From NCBI GenBank assembly GCA_020438105.1, contig JAGQVE010000042.1, forward strand, positions 1-36,138: DNA of 36,138 bases. The letters run 5' to 3'. The stretch comes from Bacteroidales bacterium (GTDB lineage Bacteria > Bacteroidota > Bacteroidia > Bacteroidales > JAADJA01). Of this stretch, positions 1 to 8,679 are shown one piece after another. A model generated the notes under the pieces. That model was not told the origin of the DNA and searched no databases. It saw nothing but the letters and a program-made list of their open reading frames with translations. The position numbers and the translations under genes were made by a program. The number at the start of each line of letters is the position of its first letter. Within the stretch, counting starts at the first letter, position 1.

Positions 1-51
1 CAACAGTTTTGAATCCGCCAACTGGCGGATCAGCCACTCACCCACCTCTCC
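1..51 (-). tRNA. tRNA-Ser-like 5' half, disrupted and cut by window edge
   Basis: Read on the minus strand from position 51, the sequence starts with GGAGAGG (a serine-type acceptor strand), then TG, then GGTGAGTGGCTGA, which is the typical D-arm of bacterial tRNA-Ser. The next bases should complete the D-stem and enter the anticodon arm, but instead form the palindrome TCCGCC-AGTT-GGCGGA. After it comes AAAACTGTTG, which resembles the 3' strand of a tRNA-Ser anticodon stem. No normal 5-bp/7-nt anticodon arm can be drawn. The rest lies left of the window, so I cannot say whether this is a pseudo-tRNA, an invaded gene or a tRNA-derived repeat. Confidence 0.4.
11..30. repeat. REP-type palindrome, copy 1
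   Basis: ATCCGCCA and TGGCGGAT form a perfect 8-bp inverted repeat (13-20 and 23-30). The 19-nt core at 11-29, GAATCCGCCAACTGGCGGA, recurs with one difference on the minus strand at 27419-27437, so this is a dispersed repeat and not a one-off hairpin. It sits inside the tRNA-Ser-like sequence. Confidence 0.65.
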
Positions 52-87
52 AAAGTTCCTCAAATGCTCTTGAGCAAGCATCATCAG

Positions 88-103
88 CCCCTACGTTTAG
101 GGG
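88..103 (-). other. Hairpin at start of minus-strand transcript
   Basis: CCCCTA and TAGGGG form a 6-bp stem around a CGTT loop. A predicted minus-strand promoter lies just upstream (108-136), so the hairpin would be at the very 5' end of the RNA leading into the tRNA-like sequence. A second small inverted repeat, TGCTC-TT-GAGCA, lies at about 65-76. The role is unknown; a processed leader is possible. Confidence 0.35.
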
Positions 104-107
104 AGTG

Positions 108-136
108 CAAAAATATAAAATTAATCTTTCAAACAA
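108..136 (-). promoter_or_regulatory. Bacteroidota-type promoter for the tRNA-like transcript
   Basis: On the minus strand TATTTTTG (108-115) matches the Bacteroidota -7 consensus TAnnTTTG exactly. A TTG at 134-136 lies 18 nt upstream, close to the usual -33 spacing. It points left, away from the YggS gene, and supports a transcribed RNA gene at 1-51. Confidence 0.4.
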
Positions 137-176
137 GGTTTTTATGATAAATTTTATCTCCCGGAAAAGAAATATC

Positions 177-184
177 TAATTTTG
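177..184 (+). promoter_or_regulatory. Predicted -7 element for the YggS-family gene
   Basis: TAATTTTG matches the TAnnTTTG -7 consensus and ends 16 nt before the ATG at 201, implying a very short leader. I see no clear -33 TTTG at standard spacing, so this rests on the -7 match alone. Confidence 0.35.
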
Positions 185-200
185 CTCCAAAACAAATACC

Positions 201-872
201 ATGGGAATAATTGATAATCTCCTGAATATTCGTCAAAATGTACCAGATCACGTAAAGCTTGTAGCTGTTTCTAAAACCAAACCAATTGCTGATATTTTAG
301 AAGCATACAAAGCAGGTCAAACCGTTTTTGGGGAAAATAAAGCCCAGGAAATCTCATGGAAACAAACTGAATTGCCATCCGATATAGAGTGGCATTTTAT
401 CGGGCATTTGCAACGCAACAAGGTAAAATATATCGTCCCATTTGTAAAACTGATACATGGTGTTGACAGTTTGCGGCTATTGAATGAGATTAATAAAGAA
501 GCTTCAAAAATTGATTCCATTGTTGACTGCCTCCTTCAATTTCATATCGCCTCTGAAGAAACAAAATTTGGATTTTCACTTTCAGAAGCTGAAGATATGC
601 TCCGTAAAGATGAATTCAAATCATTTCAAAATGTAAGGATCGTCGGGGTTATGGGAATGGCAACTTTTACCGAGGATCAATCGAAAATACGTAAAGAATT
701 CAAAATACTCAAATCCAATTTTGATTCACTTAAAAATGATTTCTTTGGTGATGCCCCTTATTTTAAGGAAATATCGGCAGGCATGTCAAATGACTATAAT
801 ATAGCTATTGACGAAGGTAGTACCATTGTTAGGATAGGATCTGAAATTTTTGGAGAAAGAAATTACGGTTGA
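201..872 (+). CDS. YggS/PLPBP-family pyridoxal phosphate homeostasis protein
   Basis: This 223-residue cytosolic protein belongs to the YggS/PROSC family, which binds pyridoxal 5'-phosphate on a single alanine-racemase-like TIM barrel and buffers PLP and amino/keto acid pools without a well-defined reaction. The Schiff-base lysine is K25 in AVSKTK. Other family landmarks are GENKAQE, WHFIGHLQRNK, GVMGMATF and the C-terminal phosphate-binding SAGMSNDYNIAI followed by VRIGSEIFGER. The length is normal for the family (about 220-235). The ATG at 201 follows a predicted -7 element. The gene converges on the SGNH gene with a 1-nt gap and no visible terminator. Family assignment is confident; the physiological role is known only in general terms. 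Confidence 0.95.
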   Translation: MGIIDNLLNIRQNVPDHVKLVAVSKTKPIADILEAYKAGQTVFGENKAQEISWKQTELPSDIEWHFIGHLQRNKVKYIVPFVKLIHGVDSLRLLNEINKEASKIDSIVDCLLQFHIASEETKFGFSLSEAEDMLRKDEFKSFQNVRIVGVMGMATFTEDQSKIRKEFKILKSNFDSLKNDFFGDAPYFKEISAGMSNDYNIAIDEGSTIVRIGSEIFGERNYG

Positions 873-873
873 T

Positions 874-2301
874 TTATTTTGAAACAGGTATCTGGGATGA
901 TTTGCCAAAATTGACAATCCAGAATTCATTCTTATCTACATTACTTACCTCTCCGTTCATATTCAGATCAGAGGAGTAATAACCAACATTCCCGGCCTCA
1001 GGATCCCAGGCACCAAGTTTATCGGTATTATTAATTGTTCCGTCGGCATTAATATCACCAGCCATCATCAATGCGATACCCGACCCATTGTCTTTCACGG
1101 CTGAAGCACCTCCGTATGCATTAGCCACTGCAGTAGTAAAATCCCATGAATATACTCCAGCAAATTCGGTTAGCGGCCCCGATGACATAATTTTTAAATG
1201 ATTCCGGTGATGCACAACAACAAACAGGTTATTGGTCAACTCTACTGAGAATCTAACCTCAGCCGATCCATCCAGATTTACGATCTTACCTGTATTATCA
1301 ATAAAACATGCCTTTTGCGCTATGATAGTCCCTCCGGTGGCTGATGCAGCATCTGTCGCATCTCTTAATTCCAGTAAAACCCAATCCACAATATCAGCAG
1401 GCAGGATGGAATAGGACTCGGTTCCGGTGTAATTCCATGGAGCCCCGCTAAAAGGCTGATTTAACGGAATAACAGCGGATAGATTATCATTCATATCGGT
1501 TCCATTAAAAGGCCCTTCCAGAAATACATTTACATCTACACTAATACCTGACAATGCATCTATGATAGCATCCCTCCATTTCTGCGCCATTTTTTCCTCC
1601 CCTATTGCATTTGGGTGGGTGCCATCACTTTGGTTATCAGTCACGGGGTCATATCCTGTAAATTGATCGACAATTACAATGGGCGAATTCGGATCATATT
1701 TGGTAACCGCGATATTTGGTATTTCTGCATTGAGGGTTTCAATCTTCCAGGCCTGATTAACATCTGAGGTTGGTATTAACAAAGCCAGAAGGATAATTAC
1801 GTTCGGATTGTCAGCACGAAGTATATCAACGATCGTTTCCAATTCGCTGATGGTGGTATTAATGGTATAATTTCCGCCAGTTCCCTGGAACAAATCATTA
1901 GTTCCGAGGTGTATCAGGGCTATATCAGGAGTATAATTCATAAGCCAGTCCGACAATCCACCTGAGCCTCTGCAGTTACTCGTTCCACCATCGCCATCTA
2001 TCACCTCATCGCATCGCCATCCCCAATGCCCCTCATGATCCATGTCAAAAGATTGCCCCAAATAATCAGGAAAAACAGGTGTTCCGCAATTATAATGATC
2101 CGTTTGAGAACCCACAAAATTAAAATCAAGTCCATCGTCCAATAACTTTTTCCAAAGTTCATAACGATAACTTTTATAAAGATTTGAAGCTTGCGTTATT
2201 GAATTTCCCAATGGCAAAATTTGAATGGGTTGAGCATGCAAACTATCTGCTGAGTACAAAAGAATAAAACCTGCTAATATATTTAGTAAAAAACTGCGCA
2301 T
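874..2301 (-). CDS. Secreted SGNH/GDSL-type esterase with C-terminal EF-hand/dockerin-like repeats
   Basis: The protein has 475 residues. A signal peptide covers about residues 1-23 (cleavage near HAQ). The SGNH hydrolase domain follows: block I LGNSITQ with nucleophile S34, block III HLGTNDLF, and block V DGTHPN with the Asp/His pair, near residue 228. Known relatives deacetylate or de-esterify polysaccharides; the substrate here cannot be told. The middle part (about 250-410) resembles a module often appended to secreted Bacteroidota proteins (VFLEGPF, VVHHRNHL). The end has two calcium-loop-like motifs, GDINADGTINNTD and SDLNMNGEVSNVD, similar to dockerin or EF-hand repeats. I do not see a clear T9SS type A tail (no PNP motif), so the export route beyond the Sec signal is uncertain. 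Confidence 0.85.
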   Translation of the reverse strand: MRSFLLNILAGFILLYSADSLHAQPIQILPLGNSITQASNLYKSYRYELWKKLLDDGLDFNFVGSQTDHYNCGTPVFPDYLGQSFDMDHEGHWGWRCDEVIDGDGGTSNCRGSGGLSDWLMNYTPDIALIHLGTNDLFQGTGGNYTINTTISELETIVDILRADNPNVIILLALLIPTSDVNQAWKIETLNAEIPNIAVTKYDPNSPIVIVDQFTGYDPVTDNQSDGTHPNAIGEEKMAQKWRDAIIDALSGISVDVNVFLEGPFNGTDMNDNLSAVIPLNQPFSGAPWNYTGTESYSILPADIVDWVLLELRDATDAASATGGTIIAQKACFIDNTGKIVNLDGSAEVRFSVELTNNLFVVVHHRNHLKIMSSGPLTEFAGVYSWDFTTAVANAYGGASAVKDNGSGIALMMAGDINADGTINNTDKLGAWDPEAGNVGYYSSDLNMNGEVSNVDKNEFWIVNFGKSSQIPVSK

Positions 2302-2429
2302 ACTTAAAATGGTTAGTGTAATAAGTTTATGTCTTTTTAAAACTACATATAGCCAACTTTGTTCATGTGATAAAGATGAACACTAAGTTTTACCAGAAAA
2401 TATTTGATTTAAGGTGTTGGTTGGTGCGG

Positions 2430-2458
2430 CAAAGATAGAAAATAGATTTAAAATTGCA
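2430..2458 (-). promoter_or_regulatory. Predicted promoter of the SGNH esterase gene
   Basis: On the minus strand TATCTTTG (2430-2437) matches TAnnTTTG, with a TTG (2456-2458) 18 nt upstream. It would leave a 5' leader of roughly 120 nt before the start at 2301. Confidence 0.45.
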
Positions 2459-2463
2459 ATGGG

Positions 2464-3828
2464 TTAAAAGGGATTGCCTGTGAAAATTGATACTGAACCC
2501 TTATAAGTTTTATCCTGATACTCTCCATCGCATTGAAGAATATAAAAATAAACACCATCCTTCAATTCACCGCCATCCCAGTCATTTTCATAGTTATCCA
2601 CCTCATAAACTTTTTCACCCCACCGGTTAAAAACGATTAATTTGGTACTGATATAGTATTCGTTCAGATCAAAATCATCACTTCCCTGGGCCCATGAACT
2701 TTTTGTCGATGTGTTATTCTCTCCTGTATCCTCCCAAATCTCAAAGAAATCATTTGCCCCGTCACCATTTGGAGTAATTACGGTAGTAATCTTCAGTTTT
2801 ACAGGTTTAACTTCCACTGATATGGTATCAGCCCCCTCACACTCATAAAAGGTCCTGAATTTAAGTACTGCATCATATCTACCCACTTTTTTATAAGTAT
2901 GGGTGGGTGAAGCTGCGACTGACTTAACACTATCACCAAAATTCCATTGCCACCAGTTCAAATAAAAGGTATCTACGCCAAGGCTGTCGTATTGCGGATT
3001 TTCAAACGAAAAGGTTACGTAAGGCTTTTGAATGTAAACGGTATCTCTTGGATCAACACTCAGCTCAAGATCAGGAAGCCGGTGGGCTTTAACCTTGAAT
3101 TCATCTTTTAACGCACAACCAATCGAATCAGTAATGGTTATTTTTTTTACGCCATCTGTTAATCCAATTGCAAACGAAGGATCTTCAAAGAGTGGAATTG
3201 CCTCTGCAGGCCAATCGTATGTATATGGCGGAAAACCACCACTTACCTCAAGTTTAATTTTTGCCTTATCCTCGCCCGGACATCCAATACTGGTTTGAAT
3301 CACAGAGTCAATTACAATACCGCTATTTACGTCAACAAAAACACTATCGAGGCAATAATAAACAGAATTACCAGGATCTGAAATTTCAGTATACCACGTA
3401 TCTGATTGTTTGGGGGCAATTTCAACAGAATCAGCTTGTGTAGAAATATTTATCCATAAATAATCATAATAAGGATCCGATCCCTTCAAAACTAGTGTAT
3501 CACCACAGTTAATTAATGTGTCGTTTTGAACAATCTTTGCGTTCACAAAAATAATTTCAAATTCATCTGTGAACGAAACCGTATCATTTACTTCAACAGT
3601 TACTGAATAAAATCCCGAAAATTTAAACCATGCAGTTTGTGAGTTATAACCATTGCTCCAGGAATAGGCTTGATATCCTGAACCTGCATCAAGCATTAAG
3701 CTATCCACTTTACATGAACGAATGGTATCCGGGAAAATGGTATTTTGTGCATCAGACAATAAATAGGAGAACAAAAATCCCAATAACAAAAGTCGGCTGA
3801 AATATTTTTGAAGTAAAGTTTTGAGCAT
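2464..3828 (-). CDS. Gliding-motility-associated C-terminal domain protein (T9SS type B cargo) with PKD domain
   Basis: The open frame extends to 3876, but I place the start at the ATG at 3828 because the protein then opens with a proper signal peptide, MLKTLLQKYFSRLLLLGFLF, ending near SDAQ. Ig/SprB-like segments follow (VFVDVNSGIVIDSVIQTSIG and the SGGFPPYTYDW repeat type). A PKD-like domain contains WQWNFGDSVKS and PTHTYKKVGRYD. The last 100 or so residues are a type B sorting domain: TTVITPNGDGANDFFEI, LIVFNRWGEKVYE, NDWDGG, LKDGVYFYIL and KGSVSIF. That domain directs secretion through the type IX system and usually anchors large surface proteins. No enzyme domain is visible, so an adhesin or matrix role is inference. 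Confidence 0.88.
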   Translation of the reverse strand: MLKTLLQKYFSRLLLLGFLFSYLLSDAQNTIFPDTIRSCKVDSLMLDAGSGYQAYSWSNGYNSQTAWFKFSGFYSVTVEVNDTVSFTDEFEIIFVNAKIVQNDTLINCGDTLVLKGSDPYYDYLWINISTQADSVEIAPKQSDTWYTEISDPGNSVYYCLDSVFVDVNSGIVIDSVIQTSIGCPGEDKAKIKLEVSGGFPPYTYDWPAEAIPLFEDPSFAIGLTDGVKKITITDSIGCALKDEFKVKAHRLPDLELSVDPRDTVYIQKPYVTFSFENPQYDSLGVDTFYLNWWQWNFGDSVKSVAASPTHTYKKVGRYDAVLKFRTFYECEGADTISVEVKPVKLKITTVITPNGDGANDFFEIWEDTGENNTSTKSSWAQGSDDFDLNEYYISTKLIVFNRWGEKVYEVDNYENDWDGGELKDGVYFYILQCDGEYQDKTYKGSVSIFTGNPF

Positions 3829-4102
3829 TATTAAACTGATAACATCCAGGTACAACTGGTCAAAAAATATGATCAATTAACGCACAAAGATGGCTAAAAT
3901 TTTAGAATTTCGGATTTTGTAAACAGCTTATCTTTTAACAATTCGGTCAAATTAACAGAGATTCATTTATAAAATACTATTAATCAGGCCATAAAGTCAC
4001 TTTTTATACTTTTAAAAATGCCATTTTATCCGAAATTTGTAATAAAAATCATCTGGCAAAAAAGTTGATTTTGTTGGTACAAATTTAAAAGCAGCATAAA
4101 CT

Positions 4103-6694
4103 ATGAACTTTAATAATTTCACAATAAAATCACAGGAAGCGATACAGAAAGCGCAGGAAATTGCTTCCGGCCACCAACATCAGGCAATTGAGAACATCCA
4201 TATTCTTAAAGCGCTTATGACTGTTGATGAGAATGTGATTCCCTTGATTTTGAAAAAGCTCGATGTTAATACCGGCATTCTGAATAAAGCCATTGAGAAA
4301 ATAATTGAAACCCTGCCAAAAGTTACGGGAGGTGAGCAATATTTGAGCAGAGAAGCCAATGCAGCCTTACAAAAAGCCAGTAAATATCTGAAAGACTTCA
4401 ATGATCAATATGTGTCGATGGAACATATATTATTGGGAATTTTTTCAGGAAATGACACGGCAGCGAAACTTCTAAAAGATAATGGCATCAATGAAAAGCA
4501 ACTGATCGAAGCCATCAAACAACTTCGGAAAGGTGCTACAGTTAACACTCAATCAGCCGAGGAAAGCTTCAATGCATTAAATCGTTATGCTAAAAATCTT
4601 AATGAAATGGCTCGTGTGGGAGCTCTTGACCCTGTAATTGGGAGAGATGAGGAGATCAGGAGAATTTTACAAATCCTTTCGCGCAGAACCAAAAATAACC
4701 CTATCCTGATAGGTGAACCGGGTGTTGGTAAAACAGCTATTGCAGAAGGACTTGCACACCGTATCATCAATGGTGATGTGCCTGAAAACCTGAAATCAAA
4801 GCGAATTTATTCGTTAGATATGGGAGCACTAATTGCAGGAGCAAAATACAAGGGGGAATTTGAAGAACGGCTTAAAAGTGTTATAAAAGAAGTGATTAGC
4901 TCCGATGGTGAAATAGTTCTCTTTATCGATGAAATTCACACCCTGGTTGGTGCTGGTGCGAGTGAAGGAGCAATGGATGCGGCAAATATCCTGAAACCGG
5001 CACTTGCAAGGGGCGAATTGAGGGCTATTGGAGCCACAACCCTCAAGGAATATCAAAAATATTTTGAAAAAGACAAAGCCCTTGAACGTCGTTTTCAAAT
5101 TGTGATGGTGAATGAACCGGATACACTTGCTGCAATTTCAATTCTTCGGGGACTCAAAGAGCGATACGAAAACCATCATCATGTCAGAATTAAAGACGAA
5201 GCAATTATTTCAGCAGTGGAACTTTCGCAGAGATACATCAGCGACCGGTTTTTACCTGATAAAGCAATCGACCTCATCGACGAAGCGGCATCAAAACTTC
5301 GACTGGAAATTAATTCACTGCCAGAGGAACTGGAAATCCTTGAACGAAAAATCAAACAACTCGAAATTGAACGTGAAGCCATAAAAAGGGAAAAGGACGA
5401 TGTAAAATTGGGTTCAATTAAAACTGAATTAGCGAACCTCACTGAACAACGAAACCATCTTTTTGCCAAATGGAAAGCTGAAAAAGAGATTGCCGAGCAA
5501 ATTCAGCAATCGAAAAAAGAAATTGAAAATAAAAAATATGAGGCTGAGCAGGCAGAGCGGGATGGTGATTTTGGCAAAGTGGCTGAGATTAGATACGGCC
5601 AGATAAAATCGCTCGAAGATAAAATTGAGACCCTGAAAGCGAAACTTACCTCAATTCAAGCCGATTCCCCCATGATCAACGAGGAAATCGGTTCGGAGGA
5701 AATAGCTGAAATTGTTGCAAGGTGGACAGGCATTCCGGTAAGCAAAATGCTTCAAAGCGAACGGGAGAAATTGCTTCACCTTGAAAAAGATCTTCACAAA
5801 CGGGTCATCGGTCAGGATGAAGCGATAGGTGCTGTAGCAGATGCAATCAGAAGAAGCAGGGCAGGTCTTCAGGATAACAAAAGGCCGGTTGGTTCTTTTA
5901 TTTTCCTGGGAACTACAGGAGTTGGTAAGACGGAGCTGGCTAGAGCACTGGCAGAGTACCTTTTTAATGATGAAAATGCGATGATCCGCATTGATATGTC
6001 GGAATACCAGGAAAGACATGCTGTTTCAAGATTGATAGGAGCACCTCCGGGATATGTGGGATATGATGAAAGTGGGCAGCTCACCGAAGCTGTCCGAAGA
6101 AAACCATATTGTGTAGTTCTGCTTGATGAAATTGAAAAGGCACATCCCGATGTTTTTAATATTTTATTACAGGTGCTTGATGACGGCCGGCTGACCGACA
6201 ACAAAGGAAGGCTCGTTGATTTTAAAAATGCTATCATTATCATGACTTCAAACGCCGGCTCTCAAATCATTCAAAAAAATCTTGAGAATATCGATTCAGG
6301 AAATGAAGAGTCCATCTTTGAAAAAACCAGGATAGAAGTGTTTAACATGTTAAAAACGATTATCAGGCCGGAGTTTTTAAACCGGATTGATGAAATTATC
6401 ATGTTTACTCCTTTAAGCAAATCAGAAATTCGGGAAATTGTAAAACTGCAATTCGGGCTTTTGCAGAAAATGCTACTCAAAAACGGCATCCAGATTACAG
6501 CCGATGAAAATGCCATCAATTTTATTGCTGATGCCGGTTTCGATCCGCAATTTGGTGCAAGGCCCATAAAAAGGATGATTCAGAAAAACATCATGAATGA
6601 ATTGTCAAAAATGATTTTGTCTGGTGAGGTTTCAAGGGATTCAAAAATTAAAATTACGACCCAGAAAGGTAAGCTTCAATTCTTTAACAATTAA
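4103..6694 (+). CDS. clpB: ATP-dependent disaggregase ClpB
   Basis: The 863 residues match full-length ClpB, the hexameric Hsp100 that threads aggregated proteins through its pore together with DnaK. Domains in order: Clp N-terminal repeats (about 1-145); AAA1 with Walker A GEPGVGKT near residue 204, Walker B LFIDEIH and pore loop KYKGEFE; the coiled-coil middle domain (about 400-525), which separates ClpB from ClpA and ClpX; AAA2 with Walker A GTTGVGKT near 604, pore loop GYVGYDE and Walker [14 protein letters not shown]; and the C-terminal small domain with FGARPIKR. The ATG at 4103 is the natural start. The gene stands alone, and I found no CIRCE element or recognisable sigma-32 promoter upstream. 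Confidence 0.98.
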   Translation: MNFNNFTIKSQEAIQKAQEIASGHQHQAIENIHILKALMTVDENVIPLILKKLDVNTGILNKAIEKIIETLPKVTGGEQYLSREANAALQKASKYLKDFNDQYVSMEHILLGIFSGNDTAAKLLKDNGINEKQLIEAIKQLRKGATVNTQSAEESFNALNRYAKNLNEMARVGALDPVIGRDEEIRRILQILSRRTKNNPILIGEPGVGKTAIAEGLAHRIINGDVPENLKSKRIYSLDMGALIAGAKYKGEFEERLKSVIKEVISSDGEIVLFIDEIHTLVGAGASEGAMDAANILKPALARGELRAIGATTLKEYQKYFEKDKALERRFQIVMVNEPDTLAAISILRGLKERYENHHHVRIKDEAIISAVELSQRYISDRFLPDKAIDLIDEAASKLRLEINSLPEELEILERKIKQLEIEREAIKREKDDVKLGSIKTELANLTEQRNHLFAKWKAEKEIAEQIQQSKKEIENKKYEAEQAERDGDFGKVAEIRYGQIKSLEDKIETLKAKLTSIQADSPMINEEIGSEEIAEIVARWTGIPVSKMLQSEREKLLHLEKDLHKRVIGQDEAIGAVADAIRRSRAGLQDNKRPVGSFIFLGTTGVGKTELARALAEYLFNDENAMIRIDMSEYQERHAVSRLIGAPPGYVGYDESGQLTEAVRRKPYCVVLLDEIEKAHPDVFNILLQVLDDGRLTDNKGRLVDFKNAIIIMTSNAGSQIIQKNLENIDSGNEESIFEKTRIEVFNMLKTIIRPEFLNRIDEIIMFTPLSKSEIREIVKLQFGLLQKMLLKNGIQITADENAINFIADAGFDPQFGARPIKRMIQKNIMNELSKMILSGEVSRDSKIKITTQKGKLQFFNN

Positions 6695-6719
6695 TTTTGT
6701 AATTTTAAATCGAATTTAT

Positions 6720-6781
6720 AGAACAGCCGCAACAATTTATTTCCTCCTTGGTATAAATTAAAAAATTAATTGCGCTGTTCT
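6720..6781 (+). terminator. Imperfect inverted repeat after clpB, possible terminator
   Basis: AGAACAGC at 6720 pairs with GCTGTTCT ending at 6781, with partly paired sequence between and a T-rich stretch after it. The long interior makes this a weak terminator call. It lies between the clpB stop and the next gene's start. Confidence 0.3.
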
Positions 6782-6833
6782 AGATATTTTTTATTTTGAA
6801 AATCAATTTATTAAGACAGACAAAAGAAAAGAA

Positions 6834-7589
6834 ATGACCCGATTCTACTACATAAAACATATACTTGTGGCCGCGGTACTCAGTATTTCTGTAGCCACCA
6901 CTTTTGCGCAATATTCAACCGGCGGTAAGTTGGGAGTTAACCTTGCAAACCTCAGGGGGTCATCCGTGCAAAACAACAGCATGCTCATCGGCTATAATGT
7001 TGGAGGCTTTTTTAATTATAGTATGAAAGACGCCATGAGCGGAGATATTGCTGACATATTGAGCTTTCAGGCTGAATTGCATGTTCAGACAAAAGGAGCC
7101 AAGGCCGATTACTATTTTATAAGTCCCTTGGACCCAACTGAAACGATTATCACAGTGGAAGATCTGCCACAAAAATTCACCTACGTTGACATCCCGATAT
7201 TAGCAAAATTTACCTTCTCTACAGGCCGCCGAAGTGACCTATCAGTTTTTGGTGAAGCCGGGCCGTTTATTAGCGCACTATTCAGAGTTACCATTGATGG
7301 TGAAGTATCCAGGGATGATGATCAGGATAAACAAACTGATCCACGTAAGTTCAGGGAAGAATATTCCGGTTTTGATTTTGGTGTTGCGGCCGGAGCAGGA
7401 TTAATGTATAAAATGCCATTTGGTGGCCGTACTCAACCATGGTCTGCCATTTTTAATGTTAGGTATAGCCTTGGCTTTGCAAATATTGGCCAGTATAAAG
7501 AAAAAACTATCGACATTCCTGAATCAGCGCTTGAACAAATACAAACAAATACAATTAGTATAATGCTGGGAATGGCCTATAGTTTCTAG
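6834..7589 (+). CDS. PorT-family outer-membrane beta-barrel protein
   Basis: The protein has 251 residues with an N-terminal signal peptide (about 1-25, ending TTFAQ). It then shows alternating hydrophobic/polar strands typical of small outer-membrane barrels: GGKLGVNLANLRG, FQAELHVQTKGAK, YVDIPILAKFTF, SVFGEAGPFISAL, FDFGVAAGAGLMYKM and a last strand ending in phenylalanine (MLGMAYSF), as expected for Bam-dependent insertion. The pattern fits the outer-membrane beta-barrel/PorT-like domain common in Bacteroidota. The real PorT is part of T9SS, but this sequence alone does not show that it is PorT, so I give no symbol. A strong terminator follows directly. Confidence 0.85.
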   Translation: MTRFYYIKHILVAAVLSISVATTFAQYSTGGKLGVNLANLRGSSVQNNSMLIGYNVGGFFNYSMKDAMSGDIADILSFQAELHVQTKGAKADYYFISPLDPTETIITVEDLPQKFTYVDIPILAKFTFSTGRRSDLSVFGEAGPFISALFRVTIDGEVSRDDDQDKQTDPRKFREEYSGFDFGVAAGAGLMYKMPFGGRTQPWSAIFNVRYSLGFANIGQYKEKTIDIPESALEQIQTNTISIMLGMAYSF

Positions 7590-7612
7590 CAATGGGTAAA
7601 CTTTTTCGAAGG

Positions 7613-7639
7613 GCGGTCTTATTCGACCGCTTTTTTTTT
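7613..7639 (+). terminator. Rho-independent terminator
   Basis: GCGGTC (7613-7618) and GACCGC (7625-7630) form a perfect 6-bp stem around TTATTC, followed at once by nine T residues. It ends the outer-membrane barrel transcript 23 nt after its stop codon. Confidence 0.85.
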
Positions 7640-7649
7640 AACATTTGTC

Positions 7650-8230
7650 ATGATTAAAAAAAATCGCCTTATTCTACTTTTCAAATTCGTATTTGCAATA
7701 TTGATTAATTCATGTTCTCAATCCGAAAATGAAAGAAGACCCCAAATATTCAGGTATAAAAAGATCACTATACTTTTGAATACGCCCCATTTTCTCATCT
7801 AAGCAATAGGTATTGCCACTAATTTTCAGATTGGGTCATTATTGGTGGTGAACTGGCAGCCGGAATATTAATTTATACAGTTCCTTTCAATAAACTCGAA
7901 TTTCCAAAAATCGGCTTGTTTTATCTATTTATTTTACCAATCAAACTAGCATTGACCTGGGCGTTTTTTATGCTTTTGAAGAAGAATACCAACCCTTTAG
8001 ATGATTTGAATCTGACCTTTTTTATGGAAGCGAAAATATTAAAATCGGTCAGGGTTTGCAAATAGGCATGTTTGACTATCAAATGTCGGATGGTGGTGAA
8101 GAGAATTTTGAATTTATAATCAGGTTGCTAACCTTACGAGTGGACCTGTTGTTATTCCTACTTATTGCAAAGCCCCTTCAAAGGTGAAGAGGCCATGCGA
8201 ATTCAAAGAAAGGGATAGAATTTTATAAAT
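7650..8230 (+). pseudogene. Decayed gene, lipoprotein-like start and beta-barrel-like fragments
   Basis: No intact ORF crosses this stretch, but coding-like fragments follow one another in different plus-strand frames. From the ATG at 7650 there are about 50 codons with a lipoprotein-like N-terminus (FVFAILINSC). A second frame carries FTNQTSIDLGVFYAFEEEYQ, stops at a TGA, then continues as SDLFYGSENIKIGQGLQIG with FDYQMSDGGEENFEF. A further frame reads QVANLTSGPVVIPTY. Alternating strand-like patterns resemble an outer-membrane barrel, perhaps a degraded relative of the gene upstream. At least two frameshifts and one stop are needed, so decay is more likely than a single sequencing error. 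The family is uncertain. Confidence 0.4.
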
Positions 8231-8246
8231 ATGATAGCGGGAAGAA

Positions 8247-8582
8247 TCATGCAGATAACTTAAACCGACTTTCGGATTCATCCCAAGTCATATATTGAGC
8301 CCACGGATTTAATGCAATAAACTTAACATATTTACGCGCCATTATCGGATTATACTTAAGATAAGTTTCAAAAACGACTTTCTTGCCTGCATGACTATAT
8401 ATAGTCTCTATTGCTTTTTGCTCCTGCTTGCTAAGTTCTATATTTTCAGGCCAACTGTTTTCCATTTTTTCAGTTCTGATCTTTGAGTAAAATGAATGTC
8501 TATTTTTAGTTTCCATTGCAGATAGTTTTAATGAGTTCGTTGATTTTTGGATAAAACTAACTGACAAATTGATTTTCATCAA
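8247..8582 (-). CDS. Small hypothetical protein
   Basis: This is an open frame of 111 codons. The first 22 residues look less protein-like than the rest, and an internal ATG at 8516 (METKNRHSFYSKIR) is an equally good start, giving 89 residues. The body is charged, soluble and mostly helical (ELSKQEQKAIETIYSHAGKKVVFETYLKY), ending in PWAQYMTWDESESRFKLSA. There is no signal peptide, membrane segment or motif I recognise. It lies alone between a decayed gene and the DUF2339 gene. Confidence 0.5.
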   Translation of the reverse strand: MMKINLSVSFIQKSTNSLKLSAMETKNRHSFYSKIRTEKMENSWPENIELSKQEQKAIETIYSHAGKKVVFETYLKYNPIMARKYVKFIALNPWAQYMTWDESESRFKLSA

Positions 8583-8679
8583 ACAAAGATTGGTGAACAG
8601 GTATATAAAGTTATTGAAACAGCTATTTTAACCAGTGAGCAAAACCATCTTTCCTTTTTTTCCATTAGATTCATTTGAA

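Noticed and set aside
1..51. Selenocysteine tRNA, because ATTCAAA would give a UCA anticodon
   Set aside because: The bases on either side (GGCGG and ACTGT) cannot form the anticodon stem, and the D-arm is of the serine type, not the longer tRNA-Sec type.
4130..6567. Several minus-strand ORFs of 60-124 codons inside clpB
   Set aside because: They are antisense shadows of a highly conserved coding sequence, without family features or start signals.
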